DNA from: Adineta steineri
Lineage: Eukaryota > Rotifera > Eurotatoria > Adinetida > Adinetidae
Direction of reading: 5' to 3'
NCBI GenBank assembly: GCA_905250115.1
Contig: CAJNOI010000020.1
Location: forward strand, 309,426 to 373,425
DNA: 64,000 nucleotides
Part shown: in pieces, positions 50,149-62,578 of the stretch
Position numbering within the stretch: position 1 is the stretch's first letter
Layout: each line of letters opens with the position of its first letter
The notes under the pieces: generated by a model
What the model was told of the DNA's origin: nothing
What the model saw: the letters and a program-made list of their open reading frames with translations, nothing else
Databases searched by the model: none
Program-made: the position numbers and the translations under genes

Positions 50149-52136
50149 ATGGAAAATTATTTTCATATACCAAATGAATTTTCCGATGTTAAAATTTCAT
50201 TTAAAAATGAAAATGGTAAGATGTATAGAACAAAATTATAAATTTAATTCGTTTCAATTTCTATAGATACAATTTTATATGCAAATAAAGCTATTTTATC
50301 GGAAGCATCACCTATAATTAAAGCTTTTTTAGCTATTGAACCTGACAGTATATTTATTATTGATGAAGATGATGAACAATCAATAATAACATCAACAGAT
50401 GTTAATGATCTTTTAAAATTTATTTATCCACAATTTACAATGAAAATAACTGAACAAAATAGTAAAATTTCTATTCAATAATTGTTATTTTTCTTCTTTT
50501 TGTAAATATTCTATTAGTCATTGGACTTATTCATCTATCAGAAAAATATTTAATTGAAACACTTCGAAATGAATGTAAAAAATATGTCTATACATGGTTA
50601 AATGATTTAGAATTAACAACTTTTGATGAAAAAAAAGAATTTGTACCAAGACATATTCTCTATAAAGATGGAACACGAAAACATATTGCATCAGAAATAA
50701 GTAAATTATTTTTTTATAAACGCGCGTATTATTCTTAACAGTATACATGTCAAAACTAATTTTTTAAATGAATTCTAACTACGAAAGATCCGATCAAGTT
50801 AAGTGAGCTCCAAATTTGAGGTTTACGAGTTTTAAGTTTTTCGACAAAGTGTAACTGTAACTATGTGCTTTTTTTCTTGAACATCACTAATCGACACAAC
50901 GCAGTCCAGAGTATCTTTTCGAGCAATCAAAAACAGATGATCATAGTTTTTAGGTAGAGTTTTTCGCGAATACTTCGATATCTGTAAACTCCAAATTTGG
51001 AGCACACTTAACTTGACCGAAAGATCCAGAGCTAGCCAAAATACTCGAAGTACTCGTACTTGAGGATTTTGCACTGGTACTCGTAGTAGTACTCGATAAT
51101 ATAAACTTTGAAATTTTAGGTAATTATATTTATAAAAATAATGGTTTGTTTTGGTGTACTTTGGAAATATGTACATATTATGTTATACAACTAAAAGTCT
51201 AGTTTTCCTGTTAGCTGTCTGAGGAAGTCATAATCATCTCTGACATAATCTAATAGTACTCGTACTCGAGAAAGTCCGTACTTGCTCAGTCCTGGAAAGG
51301 TCGAATCATTTCGATGTCTGCTTTATATATATCCGAATAGAATCACATGAATGATTTCATTCTACTATTTCTTCAAAGTGTATGATTAATGTACGTCTCT
51401 GATCAAGTACATGAAACAATCATCGATACTGATCTGCTTAATAGCGAACTTGTAGGTCGGAATGAATTGACCTAGAATAATACTTTACTTTTGAAGTATA
51501 ATGACAGGCCATTTTTCTCTTGACTTTCTATGAACTTAAGGAACTGTTGTTTCTACTAAACTACCTATGGTTATAATTAAAAATTTCTATTTTGACAACA
51601 ATATGAAACACCGAATATCCTCTACTACTTCCACTACAATTACAATTCATATCCTGATTAGACTTTTTATATTGTCGATAAGACTTCCTTGTCCAACAAT
51701 ACAATAACATCTAACGCACTTTACACATTTCTCAGCAGAATAATAACGTGTAATCAAGTTATAATTGACCGCTATAGCAGAATTACTCTGAAAAGATCAC
51801 ACGTTTATTTTCACAGATTTCGATTTTCTATCTATGACTACATATCTTAACTTTATTTGATACCTTTTCATAGGTACATTATGTGCATGGCTTCATGAAT
51901 ATTCATCGCGTGATGAAAATATTTCATCATTAATTCTAAATATTCTTAAACATGCATCAACAGATGATCTTGAACGAAATGAAATTTTTTTACAAATAAC
52001 TGATCGTGAAAAAACAACTATATATAAAACAATCAGTGAATATTTAGAACAACAAACAATAATTGACAAAGATTCATCAGGAACTATTCATCATAAACAA
52101 TCAACTTCTTTAATGTTTGCATCTGGTGACGCTTAA
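50149..52136 (+). CDS. BTB/POZ domain protein
   Basis: Four exons: 50149-50215, about 50267-50474, about 50519-50702 and about 51875-52136; the last intron is 1.17 kb and holds two transposons. The product starts MENYFHIPNEFSDVKISFKN and continues DTILYANKAILSEASPIIKA, the BTB core (S-D-V-x-I ... A-x-K-A-I-L-x-x-x-S-P), then LLKFIYPQFTMKI and IGLIHLSEKYLIETLRNECK, the BTB C-terminal helices. The C-terminal third (STLCAWLHEYSSRDENISSL, ITDREKTTIYKTISEYL) is not recognised. BTB proteins commonly dimerise or serve as cullin-3 adaptors; which applies here is unknown. The first half of the frame continues past the donor to a stop, so intron retention would truncate it. Confidence 0.75.
50792..51018. 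mobile_element. Mutator-like MITE with 9-bp target duplication
   Basis: 227 bp, terminal inverted repeats GATCAAGTTAAGTG / GGTCAAGTTAAGTG extending through GCTCCAAATTTG. Perfect 9-bp duplication GAAAGATCC at 50783-50791 and 51019-51027. A 9-bp duplication and G-starting termini suggest a Mutator-like (MULE) origin. It lies in the long BTB intron, inserted at the left border of the next element. Confidence 0.8.
51027..51294. mobile_element. hAT-like MITE adjacent to the Mutator-like element
   Basis: 268 bp with imperfect terminal repeats CAGAGCTAGCCAAAATACTC and the inverse of CAGGACTGAGCAAGTAC, both followed by TACTCG-rich sequence. Flanks GAAAGATC (51019-51026) and GAAAGGTC (51295-51302) are an 8-bp duplication with one mismatch. 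The shared GAAAGATC shows that the Mutator-like element entered this element's own target duplication later. Confidence 0.75.
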
Positions 52137-52666
52137 TTGTCGAATTGAAATTAGTTTTCTTTTTTCTTTTTTTTTTTTTTTTGTTTTCATTTGATAAAAG
52201 AAAAAGTTGGGGTCATCTAGAGTTCAACTGAAAAAAAAATAATAAAACTTCTAGTAGCATTACTAGAGGAAATTGAATTTTTTTTTCCTGCTTTTGATGG
52301 TGGTCAAATATGGCATTGTGCCAACATCTCATTGCTATCTGTATAATCATTCGTCGACAAGGAAAAAATGACCGGCGTCGAAGACAACAACATTGCCCCA
52401 CCAATACAGACATACGTCTCATTCGATGGTCATCGTACAGAAAGAAGAAAAAGAAAGAAAGAAAGAGAAAGAAAGAAAGCAAAATTTCTTGCTCATTCTT
52501 TTCTTTAGAGAAACACTCATACAACTCAACGCTTTCTTATTATTAAGCTTTTATATTTCAAACAAAGTACGTATTTGATTTATTTGTAAAAAATAAAAAG
52601 TAGATTTTATTTTTCTTAATAGAATGAGAAAATAATAATATAATAATTAAAAAGAAAAAGAAATCA
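52137..52666. other. BTB-nuclear receptor intergenic region
   Basis: Starts with a poly-T tract (52150-52185) and contains a GAAA/AAAG purine run (52440-52485). Probable 3' UTR and promoter or 5' UTR sequence; no coding region was seen. Confidence 0.5.
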
Positions 52667-55600
52667 ATGGATAATACTGATCTTCTTCACGAATCATTTG
52701 ATTATGATCATTTTTTTGGTGAAAATACAGATGAATTTCATACAATGACATGTGTTGAATCAATAAATTCCACAAATGAAAATCTACTAGATTTAAATAA
52801 TAATAATAATGATACACAAATTAAAAATCGTACAACAGGTAGATTTTGTTTTTTCTCATTTTTATATGAAACAACAAAAAAAAAGTGGCTTATTATCCAT
52901 ATAGAAAAAAATCGGATGCAATTTTTTTTCTTTGCTTTGTCTCGATAAAGGCCAGATGGTGTTTTTCTAATGATGATCATCATGCGATTGATCTTCCCCT
53001 CATGCACAGACAATAATCAATAATAAGATATCGTATACTAATCATATCTTGTCGAACATGACGGAAAAGCAATGTGAGAAAATCATCATTAATCATTATA
53101 TCTTAATTTTACTTGCAAAAAAAGAAAAGATCTATTCATATGTTAATAAAGACTTAAGACAGATTCGAACTATTAGTTTTTACCTTAGGCTCATTTTTAA
53201 CATAGTACAATCGAGAAGAAATCCGCTTTAGATTTATAAGCATAATCATATAATAGGAAAGCTATTACCTGAATAAATAGTCATGCATGCGTATACTATT
53301 ATCGAAATTTTAGATTAATGTAGTTGAATATAAGGTTTAAAGACGATTTTGATAATCATATGAAATATAGTCTTTATTAGTTCTGTCAATTCTTGTACGG
53401 ATATGTCTGTCAATTAGATTTTGAACAGTTAAAATAGATAGACTATGATATCGTTTATATTAATGTGCAATATCTGCATTAAATAAAATCTATCTTACAA
53501 TTGAGTTATAAACGTGATTTATATCTATAAATGTGAATTTTTCCTTTAGGCAATATTTTAATGGGTACAGATGTAAATGAATATTTCAGCTCTGGGGTTA
53601 ATATAATCAATGGTCAAGTGATTAAAACTGAAAATGTACCACAATATTACAATGGTAATACAAATCAATATACTAGCAATCCACAAACATTAAATTTTGA
53701 CAATATTGTTTATAATACTACTAGTGAAATATTCTTTTATGACGTTTTTTTTGTAAATGCAAAAATTTTCATTTAGTTGTACCAAATCAACCGGTATATA
53801 ATATTCAACAAGTAAATGTTCAATCAATAGAAAAACCAGTTTCATCTCCACCACCTCCACCAAGAGTTTATAAACCATGTGTTGTTTGTGGAGATAAAAG
53901 TTCAGGTTATCATTATGGTGTTTCAAGCTGTGAAGGTATTTTATTTATTAAGAATAAACAAAATATTCATTCTTTTTTGTTTCTGTTTATTTTCTAGGTT
54001 GCAAAGTATGAATGTTATATTTTGAATTGTAAAGAAATATTTCTTTATTTTTTTTCAAAAAGGGTTTTTTTCGACGTAGTGTACAAAAAAATATGGCTTA
54101 TCAATGTCATAAAGATCAAAATTGTGAAATAAATAAAATGACAAGAAATCGATGTCAATATTGTGTAATGAAAAAAAACAAAGAAATTTTCTTTTATTTC
54201 TATTTTATATCATTTTAGCGTTTTCAAAAATGTTTTTCCGTTGGTATGAGTAAAGAAGAATTACGAATAATAAATCATGCAAAAAAATTCTTAAAACCAA
54301 ATGATGTAAAACCGACAAATAATCGTCAAAAAAAACGTTTAACAACTCCAGCAGTAGTAGTGCCATCCAATGAACCACCTGTCGTCGTTGTCGAACCAAA
54401 AATATCACCGATTGATGGTGATAAATTGATTAATATTTGTGTTAATTTACATAAATCAACATTTAATTTCAAACCTTCACAAGAAATCGATGTAAATGAA
54501 TTAAAATTTTGATAACCTTGATTTTACGATCAGAAGAGACGTGTTTTGCGGAAATAGTTCATGAGATCTATGTAAGGTCGGTGTAGTCAATGAGGATCAC
54601 GACATGAGTACCTGTAGAATTCAAATTAGAAATGTACTTTCAATAAAAAGTTATGTACTAAATCTATAGAATAGGTTCGGGTTAGAGGTTTGCGGGGCCA
54701 ACCTTTTTAGATCCAGATCCCAGTGCCAGTCCTGGTAAAGCTTTTTTTTTGGTCCCGGCGATTGAAACTGATCCCGCTCGTCTCTAATATCGTTCCAGAG
54801 ACAATTAATCCAAAATTATTCATAGAATTTCTAAAACAATTCTTCAATACTCGTTTTTTAATTTGTTTAGTCGACGATTAGTACTTTTTTGGTTCATTTT
54901 TCTTGAATAAAGTCATCATGTAGCCTCAGATTCAAGTATTGATCCCGGTCCCGCACATCTCTAGTTCGGATCTACTTTAAGGATTTTCATCTTTAAAATT
55001 GAATCAAAAAATTCTATATATTTTATTTACTTTTAGGAAAAACCAGATCTTTGTTGGCAAAGAACGGATGAATTTAGTCAAAAGGGTATTATGCAATGTA
55101 TACAATTTTGTATGCAAATGCCAGGGAATGATGAATTATCCATTCAAGAACGTGCACATCTACTTAAATTAGGTGTACATGGTGTTGCATTACTTCGTTT
55201 AGCTTATCGTTATGAACCAGAAGAAGATAAATTATATTTATCAAATGGTTTAACAGTTGATGAAAATATTCTTATGACACAAGGTTTTGGATGTTATGGA
55301 CATACATTTTTTCAATTTTGTCGAATATTTAGTCGATTAGAATTAACCATTGAAGAATTTGTACTTCTTTGTTCTATTATATTTTTTAGTCATGGTAAAA
55401 GCAAAAAAATATTCATTTTTAGAATATGAAATAATTCTCTCATATTTATTTTTTTGAATAGATCGAATTGAAGGTGAAACAACGAGAAATAAAGTTGAAC
55501 AAATTCAAACACGTTATTGTGAAACTGAAAGATTATATATAACAAAAAATCGTGCTAATGATCAAGTACATTTTTCAAAATTACTTCTTCTTCTATCAAA

Positions 55601-56139
55601 ATTAAGAGCATTGGATGCTTTGAGTAAGTTATAAATCGATCTCATATATGATATTTCTAGTTGAGAGAGTTCATTCATAAAGTTAGACAACATAAATATG
55701 ACAAACGGATGTAATTTACGTTCAATTACTCACTTATGTTTATTCATGTAAAATTCCATTAGTAGTATTGAGATCTACTTATGACATAAATATATAGAGA
55801 TATTGTAAAGAAAGTCATTAGTTATCTTATATCTAAATGAAAACTTATCGATTTAGTTGCTGAACGTCTACTTTGTTTACAAATGAATACGGATGGACAA
55901 GTACAAAAATGTATTTTCGAAGTACTTCATCGTGAAGCAACGAATGTTGTTGTCGTAAGTTATTTTTATGAATTTGAAATTTACATGTATGTATATATAT
56001 TTATGTTTCATAGGATATGGAAATTGATTTTCTTGATGCTATTGATACAAAACCTGATTATAGTTGGGTTGATTCTCCATCAGATAAACCAAATTCAAAT
56101 TCTTTACCAACACAACCGATAGTTAATAATAATAAATAA
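52667..56139 (+). CDS. Nuclear receptor with retinoic-acid-receptor-like DNA-binding domain
   Basis: About ten exons from ATG 52667 ([20 protein letters not shown]) to TAA 56137-56139. The first zinc finger [20 protein letters not shown], the P-box CEGCKGFFRR, then [35 protein letters not shown] closely follow vertebrate RAR ([38 protein letters not shown]). One exon of 8 nt (53998-54005, GTTGCAAA) encodes the Cys-Lys of the P-box. The ligand-binding domain is divergent but shows [20 protein letters not shown] and FFSHDRIEG, the helix 3-8 region of nuclear receptors; a canonical RAR helix 12 (AF-2) is not obvious. It is expected to be a nuclear transcription factor binding RGGTCA-type sites, probably with RXR. 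The ligand is unknown. A hAT-like MITE lies in the hinge-LBD intron. Confidence 0.85.
53998..54005 (+). other. 8-nt microexon within the P-box
   Basis: GTTGCAAA is bordered by ttttctag on the left and gtatgaatg on the right. Joining TGTGAAG + GTTGCAAA + GGTTTTTTT gives Cys-Glu-Gly-Cys-Lys-Gly-Phe-Phe, the invariant nuclear-receptor P-box. No other splice choice restores that motif. Confidence 0.8.
54683..54963. mobile_element. hAT-like MITE in nuclear receptor intron
   Basis: 281 bp with inverted termini TAGAGGTTTGCGGGGCC and TAGAGATGTGCGGGACC. The flanks GTTCGGGT (54675-54682) and GTTCGGAT (54964-54971) form an 8-bp duplication with one mismatch. GC-rich ends stand out against the AT-rich intron. 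Confidence 0.75.
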
Positions 56140-57254
56140 TGTCAGATAGACTACCGGTGCTGTGCCATTATGTTTGAATGCTGCTCAATCTTCAAATGAT
56201 ATATCTCATGCACATTTGTCAAATATAAATTTGTATATATACATATGTCTTTTAAACGGTGACTTCCTATGGTTGGCTTTTGTTTTTTATTATCTAATTA
56301 TTGTATTCAGTATTCTATAGTTCATCATGAGTTTTTTTTCTTTTTCTATTATTATTATTATTATTACAATTATTATTATTATTTGTTGTCCGTCCAGTAT
56401 TGGAATTTTCTTTCTACAACGCAAAATTTTCTTTTTGATTTATTGTTTTGTGGTCAATGTTGCAATATGTAAATGATAGCATTAATTATAATTTGGTCTT
56501 GTTCTTTGTGCAAAACATGTGTGAAATTCTTTTTAATGTATTGTATATAACACGAAAAAAAATATTTGTATGAAACTATCGTATTTATTCATATCTGATG
56601 GGGTAGAGACTTATGATTAGGGTCCGGCGGGACGGGTATTCCTGTTAAAAACGGGATAGGGACTACGGAATTTCGAGTAAATACATTAATGGGCTTTAAG
56701 TCTGGATGAATTGTATTCGCAGAAAATGGTAACGGCATCGAAAGTCGCAAAAAAATATTTTGTCGGGACCGGGATCGGGGCGGATTTCTGTTGAGTGAGA
56801 GACAGTCAGGATTGGGATGAAAAATCCCGGACACTACTCATGATATGTTCCTTTATGATCAACATTAGTGTTAAGATGACTTCGTGCAAATCGTTTAATA
56901 TCAAGTAGGGAGTTACGAGTAGAACCCGACCGTGTCTAATAAATTGTTCTTTTTTCGGCCTGGGTCGGGTCCGGATTCAAAAAACCGTAGACCCGCATCT
57001 CTACGTTGCACATAGAGGGTGCTATATATTGATAAAAAGAATCCGCGTGTGCGTCTGATCGGGTCTGGATCGAATAGAAGTCCCAAAAAAATGTGGACCC
57101 ACAGCTCTCTAATGTCGAGAGAGTTATAATTATTATATAAATTCTCTTTTATTAGATTATGAAAATGTAAATAAGGTTTTTATTAATTACAGTTAATAGC
57201 ATAAACAGATGAATAATAATAATTAAGAAAATAGATCAATATTAAAATAAATGT
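56140..57254. other. Nuclear receptor 3' flank with GC-rich transposon relics
   Basis: After about 450 bp of likely 3' UTR (ATT repeats near 56345-56385), two GC-rich islands appear: 56600-56840 (with gtccggcgggacggg, gggaccgggatcgggg and ending cccggacactac) and 56930-57115 (cgggtccggattc, gtagacccgcatctctac). Their 'TAGAGA...CCCGCA' phrases resemble the hAT-like MITE at 54683-54963, but I could not define both ends or target duplications. No coding region was seen. Confidence 0.5.
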
Positions 57255-58397
57255 TTAAGCATTAGTTGTAGTTGTGTGTTTTTGTTCACCAGTATGTTTT
57301 AATGATGATTTATGTTTAGTTTTTGATGATGTTGAATGTGAACTTGGAACTTTACCAGAATTAACATATGTTATCTGACCACCATAAGGAAGTGAAAGTG
57401 GTGGAAGAATCATCAAACCATTTTGAGTCGACGCTCTAATATTATAGACTTATTAAAAAAAACAATCAATATTCAACAAATAATATATTACGATCTTTTT
57501 GCACTTTGACTACGGTTTGCTCGTGATCTTAATAATTCATAATTAACTCCGTAATCCATTCCATATGCTTCCCATGGTTCAACAATACTTAATGCTGTTA
57601 TACGTGTATAATAACCAGATGGAGGTTCTATTGGCTGGAAAAAAAGAGCAAAGTTTTTAAAAGGATATATAACTAAAAATTTTTTTTACTCCATATATTG
57701 CTCTTTCAACAGTACTAGTATCAAAATATGGACTTAAATTGTTATAAACAAATGGTTCATGTGCTTTACTAAAAAAATAAAAATAAATTTATGATTTAAT
57801 ATGTATGATTAAAGAATTTAACTGTTTGGGTTGATGCATTTTTAATGATTCATTTCGAAGATTAGTTCTTAAACGACGTAATTCACTTTGAACATAATCT
57901 TCTTTTCTTTGATCAATAGGATGAAGAACAATTTTTGGTTCTTTAGAATCCAAACGTACATTAGCAAGAAAACTAAAATATATTGAATAAATTTTTATTT
58001 TTACTTTCAAATTTTATTTCTTACTTATAAACTTGATTTCCTTTAAGAATTTGAATTCTTTTTAAATGCCATGTATTTCTCTTTTCAATATCATGACATT
58101 CAATTGTAATTCGTTTGATTTTTCCAACATCTGTTGTTCGATTTGTAAATTCATCAGATGATTTGGCTTGAAATGGTTTTGCACCACTATTCGTATCAGA
58201 TAATGGAATAGTTATTATACCATTTACTCCACGAATTTTAATATTAACTATTCCATTAAATGCTTTATCACCTGTTACAACTTTTATTGTATAATCAACA
58301 TCTAGAAATAGAAATAATGGATAGGATTAATAAAGATTTTGCTTTTTTTACCATGCCGTTTTTTAATATAAGGCCTAGCAGATTGAGATCTTTTCAT
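57255..58397 (-). CDS. PLAT-domain protein with C-terminal extension (separate gene or 3' part of the next)
   Basis: About six exons. A possible start ATG at 58397 (MKRSQSARPYIKKRH) leads into one PLAT/LH2 domain: DVDYTIKVVTGDKAFNGIVN, RGVNGIITIPLSD, DEFTNRTTDVGKIKRITIEC, HLKRIQILKGNQVYK. It is followed by FLANVRLDSKEPKIVLHPID, a charged helix (QSELRRLRTNLRNESLKMHQ), and EPWEAYGMDYGVNYELLRSR, ending in a Lys/Ser/His-rich tail with TAA at 57255-57257. PLAT domains bind membranes or membrane proteins. It could be the end of the upstream PLAT array; the exon upstream can either splice in or stop within its intron. The tail is unlike LOXHD1, favouring an independent gene or a lineage-specific extension. 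Confidence 0.6.
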
Positions 58398-58510
58398 TTT
58401 AAAGAAGAGAAAAAAAATGTTTAGACGTTTTTTTTATATTGTTCTGTTTCGACTGAGTCGGCTTTTTTTTGCTCTTTCTTTTGATTGTATTATGAAAAAG
58501 GCGTCTTCTA

Positions 58511-61500
58511 TTCACTTAACAACAAACATTTTATGCATTTACCTTTTATTTTGACATCTGATGTTGATGTTTCAGGAGAAATCGAACTTTTACGTGTAAT
58601 CGATGGTTGCCGAATAGGCGAAGGCGTAAATTCAAGTTCAGTATTTTGTTTAATGGCATCTTCAGTATTGAATCTAATTAAAATAAAACATTTATGAGTT
58701 AATAGTAATCTTTTTTTTCAAGGTTTTTTAATAATAGACAATTTTATGTTTGAAATATAACCGAAGGCATTTGTAAAGTTAAAAAAAGGAGGCAACGAGG
58801 GTTGTATGATTAGAAAATATTTGTGATGAGTGAAAATAACAGATGCGGTGTATTGGAAAAAATGAACGTTTACAGATATCAGAGCAAATTGAGGAGAGGA
58901 AAACTTCACTTTCTGATAAATTAATATATACTCAGGGCGAATCCCACTGTAGGATTTGGATAACGTCTGAAACTATTCTTCATACCACTTAGTGTCGAAG
59001 CTTGATGTATTTCTAATGTTCGCGGATTCTTTAGTACTAAACAAAAGGTTCAAACACATCAAACTCACTATAAATAAAAAATGACTGATTATTTTAGTAC
59101 GTCTCTCAGAAAACTTGACATCTTTTCTTAAATTGAAAAAGTATTTTTAATAATAAAAATGTAATTTTAATTTGTAGTTAATCAAACGATAAATTTAATT
59201 AATATTAAAAAGGAACTGTCAAAACTACTTTTTCTATATTTCACATCTTTTGATATTTCCTGTCAATTTCCGACAGACATGTAGTCATCTTACGTTGTTA
59301 TTTCATTTTCTTGTTTAATTATAATATTATCCACGTGATAAACAATTTCATGTTCATTTTTATCTTGTCCAAGAAGAATTTTTGAAATCTATTTTTATAT
59401 TAAAATAAACACGAATCAATTTATTATATATATATATGAAAATGAGACTAACTTTTCCAACATCAGTTGTATTGAATTCAATTTCATCCTTTTTATTTAC
59501 TGGTAATGGTAGTCTTTTCGTTTTACCATTAACACCAACTATAACTAGATATAAATTAGTATTATCATCATCATCATTAGAATTTTGTTGCAATGAACCA
59601 TATTGTACCGAAACTTTATACATTGTTTCTACATAATAGAAATGTAAATAATTTATGATTATAAAGCTCACAAACCTTTCACATTAACCTTGTCCTCGGG
59701 CGAAGTACTTCGTGAGGTTTCTGATTTAGTAGGTTTCGGACTCGGTGATTTTTCTAAATAGTAACTTAAGATAATTATATGTAATTATTTTCCTATTCAT
59801 ACCAGGTACGAATGGTATCAAGTCAATATCTTGAATTGATAAATCGAGAACTTGATCTGCATGAAATCTAAATAGATATTTAATTTTACGAATATTTATG
59901 AAAAACTCTCGATATTTACTTAAAAATTTGTGATCCTTTTTGAATTTGTACTGATTCTACATGCCACATTGGACGAAGACCTTTTCCATCATGTCCAATA
60001 TTAATTTTATTAATCTATTTCAAAAAATAAGAATTGTATTGAAAATGATTAAAATTAAACTTACATCTCCAACATCATTTAATTCAATTTCAAATTCATC
60101 TGTTTGACCTTGTTTGAATAATAATTCCGAATTTTCTTTTGTCGTTGTCAATTGAAATCGTTTTGTTTGATCTTTGTCACCATAAATTTTCATAAATACA
60201 CCAGAATCTGTACTTGAATCATCATCTGAACTTGTTACTACCGTAATTTTATAAATAGCTTGATCTATCAAAAGCAAAAATTTTGATTGTTGCATAAAAT
60301 CTTTTATATATTTACCTTTTTTAGGTAATAATTCTTCTGGAATAAGATCAATAAAATTTTGTTGTGTTTCACTTAAACATTGATTAACTTTAAATCTAAA
60401 TAAAAAAATTTTATTCGTGTCAAAAAAAATAATTCTTAAATTACGTATAATTTTCATTTTGTTTTTCAATTTTAATGAATTTAAGAAACCATTGTTGGTC
60501 ATTACCTTTACCATCATGTCCAATATTAATCTTTTTTATCTAATTAAAAATATATATATTAATCTTTAAATGCTTATTTCGAAATAATTTACTTTTCCAA
60601 CATCAACACCTTTTAAATCGAATTCTAAATGACTATCTTTAATAAATTTAGCCTGTGTACCATCTTTGATTGTTTTTAAAGCAAAATTTTTTGTTATATT
60701 TTCATCACCATAGATACATAATATTACATTAGAATTAATACCAGATTCACCAGTATCAATAATTACTTTATAATTTATATCTAACATAGAAAAATGAAGG
60801 TATAAGAATATTTTTGATAATAGATTAAAAGGGATGATGAGTCTTAAAATATCATATTACCATCATTCGAGGGATCTGGTTTCATTGTAATCCAATTGAA
60901 ATTTTGTCCTAGGCGACTCGATAACCAACATTGTGCTTGGAAACTAAAGAAGACTTATAATCGTTCTTTGTGAATATTTTTACTTACTGATACAATGTTT
61001 CTTCATATTGAATATCAATAGATTCCAAAAGCCAAGCGGATTTTTGGTCATTATCATCGAACCCAACCGTTATATTTTCGATCTATTATGATTTAAAAAC
61101 AAAATGTGAGCTAATATCTTAATGCAAAAAATATTTTTACCTTGCCAATATCTTTATGTTTAATTTCGAATTGATCTGAGCTGCCTTTTTGAAAAAGTTG
61201 CTGTTCATTTGATTTCGCATAATCTTTCAATAACACCTTATCAATAGATCCATCTGATCCGCGAATAGTTAGTTGAATATTTTCTATCGGTTCAGCTGGT
61301 TGAACCCATGCTGTGTGCACTGTTACTAAATACGCTGCAGCTGAATAAAAATAGAAAGATGCAATTTAATTAATATTCTATTCGTATTACGTGAAGGTGA
61401 TGACGCCCGAGGTGTTTCTTGATTTAATTCAACATATAGTTTTTTATCATCTTTCGTTAAACTCAACCATTTATTAGCAGTATATCTAAAAGAAATAAGT

Positions 61501-62578
61501 AGATTTTTCCAAGGAAAAAAATTGAATTATTCGAAACAGACTCATGTTGTTGTGTATCTGTTTGTACTTTAACATTTTTTAAATACCAATCATTAACTGT
61601 ACCAAGACCTTCATGTCCAATTATAATTTTTTGTATCTTACAAAACAAACACGATAAATAAAATTTGAGAAAATTATTTATCTTACATCGCCAACATTAT
61701 TACTTGAAACACTAAATTTTGCTTTTGAATCTTTTGTAAATGAAGCATTTTTTGATTCTAAGAAGAACTTCGGTGTATTTGTTATTGTTCCAAATATTTG
61801 CATATATACGGGTGAATCTAACGGTTCTATTTGTTCACTACCTGTTTGAACTTCGATATCATACGAAGTCGCTAGAATTAAACAAAAGAATCTCTAGTTT
61901 TCGATAGCTTGAAAAAAAAATATTAACCTGGTTGTTCGGAACCAAAAAGTTCTGCGGATAATTTTCGATCATGTTTTGTTTCATCTAACCATCGATTAGC
62001 AACAAATCTAAAGATATATTTTAATTTTTTTTTTCGTTAATTAATTCAAATCATTCCAAAAACCTAATTAAAAAATTATGAACTGATATTTCAACATAAT
62101 CAATAAACCATCCATTTGTTTTATCTTCATGACGAATCATAATACGTTGTGGTTTACCAATATCAATAGCTTGAATTGGAATTTTTTTTATTGAATCTTG
62201 ATGAAAAATTTTTTCATTTGAAGCACTTGTTAAAAGTATATCGTCAGTTTCTTTATTATCGCGACCAAAAATTTTGATATAAACAGGTCCATTTGTCCCC
62301 GAATTTCTATTATTACCTGTTTTTATAGTAATTGTATATTCAATCTCTATTGAAAACGATATATTTTATATGGTTAATTATGATATTTAAGAAAATAACT
62401 CAACTGGGATTTGCAGATTTAACTGGTGTTATTGGTTGAATTTTTTCCGATGGTGGATTTGATTCACTTTCTATAAATAATAGTATAAATAAACTTGAAT
62501 TATTGACAATAATTATCTTAACATACTAATTGATTGTGGTTCTTTACCACTCGTTTTCTTCCCAGAGCAACAAGCCAT
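58511..62578 (-). CDS. LOXHD1-like protein with six PLAT/LH2 domains
   Basis: Roughly twenty short exons with 45-70 bp introns from ATG 62578 (MACCSGKKTSGKEPQSIS; the Cys pair could be palmitoylated, inference). Six consecutive PLAT/LH2 domains are readable, each starting with a strand such as YTITIKTGNNRNSGTNGPVY, YDIEVQTGSEQIEPLDSPVY, YLVTVHTAWVQ, YKVIIDTGESGINSNVILC, YKITVVTSSDDDSSTDSGVF or YKVSVQYGSLQQ. Each carries a D(I/V)G(K/D) turn, a (I/V)xIGHDGKG-type motif in several repeats, and a following 'W-L' linker (FVANRWLDETKHDRKLSAEL; YTANKWLSLTKDDKKLYVEL). This is the organisation of LOXHD1, a multi-PLAT protein of stereocilia/ciliary membranes in vertebrates. The last exon ends with ETSTSDVKIK and either reads to TAG near 58511 or splices into the downstream PLAT exon set. 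Confidence 0.75.

Noticed and set aside
56600-57115. Two further complete hAT-like elements
   Set aside because: GC-rich islands are suggestive, but I could not match both termini or find target duplications.
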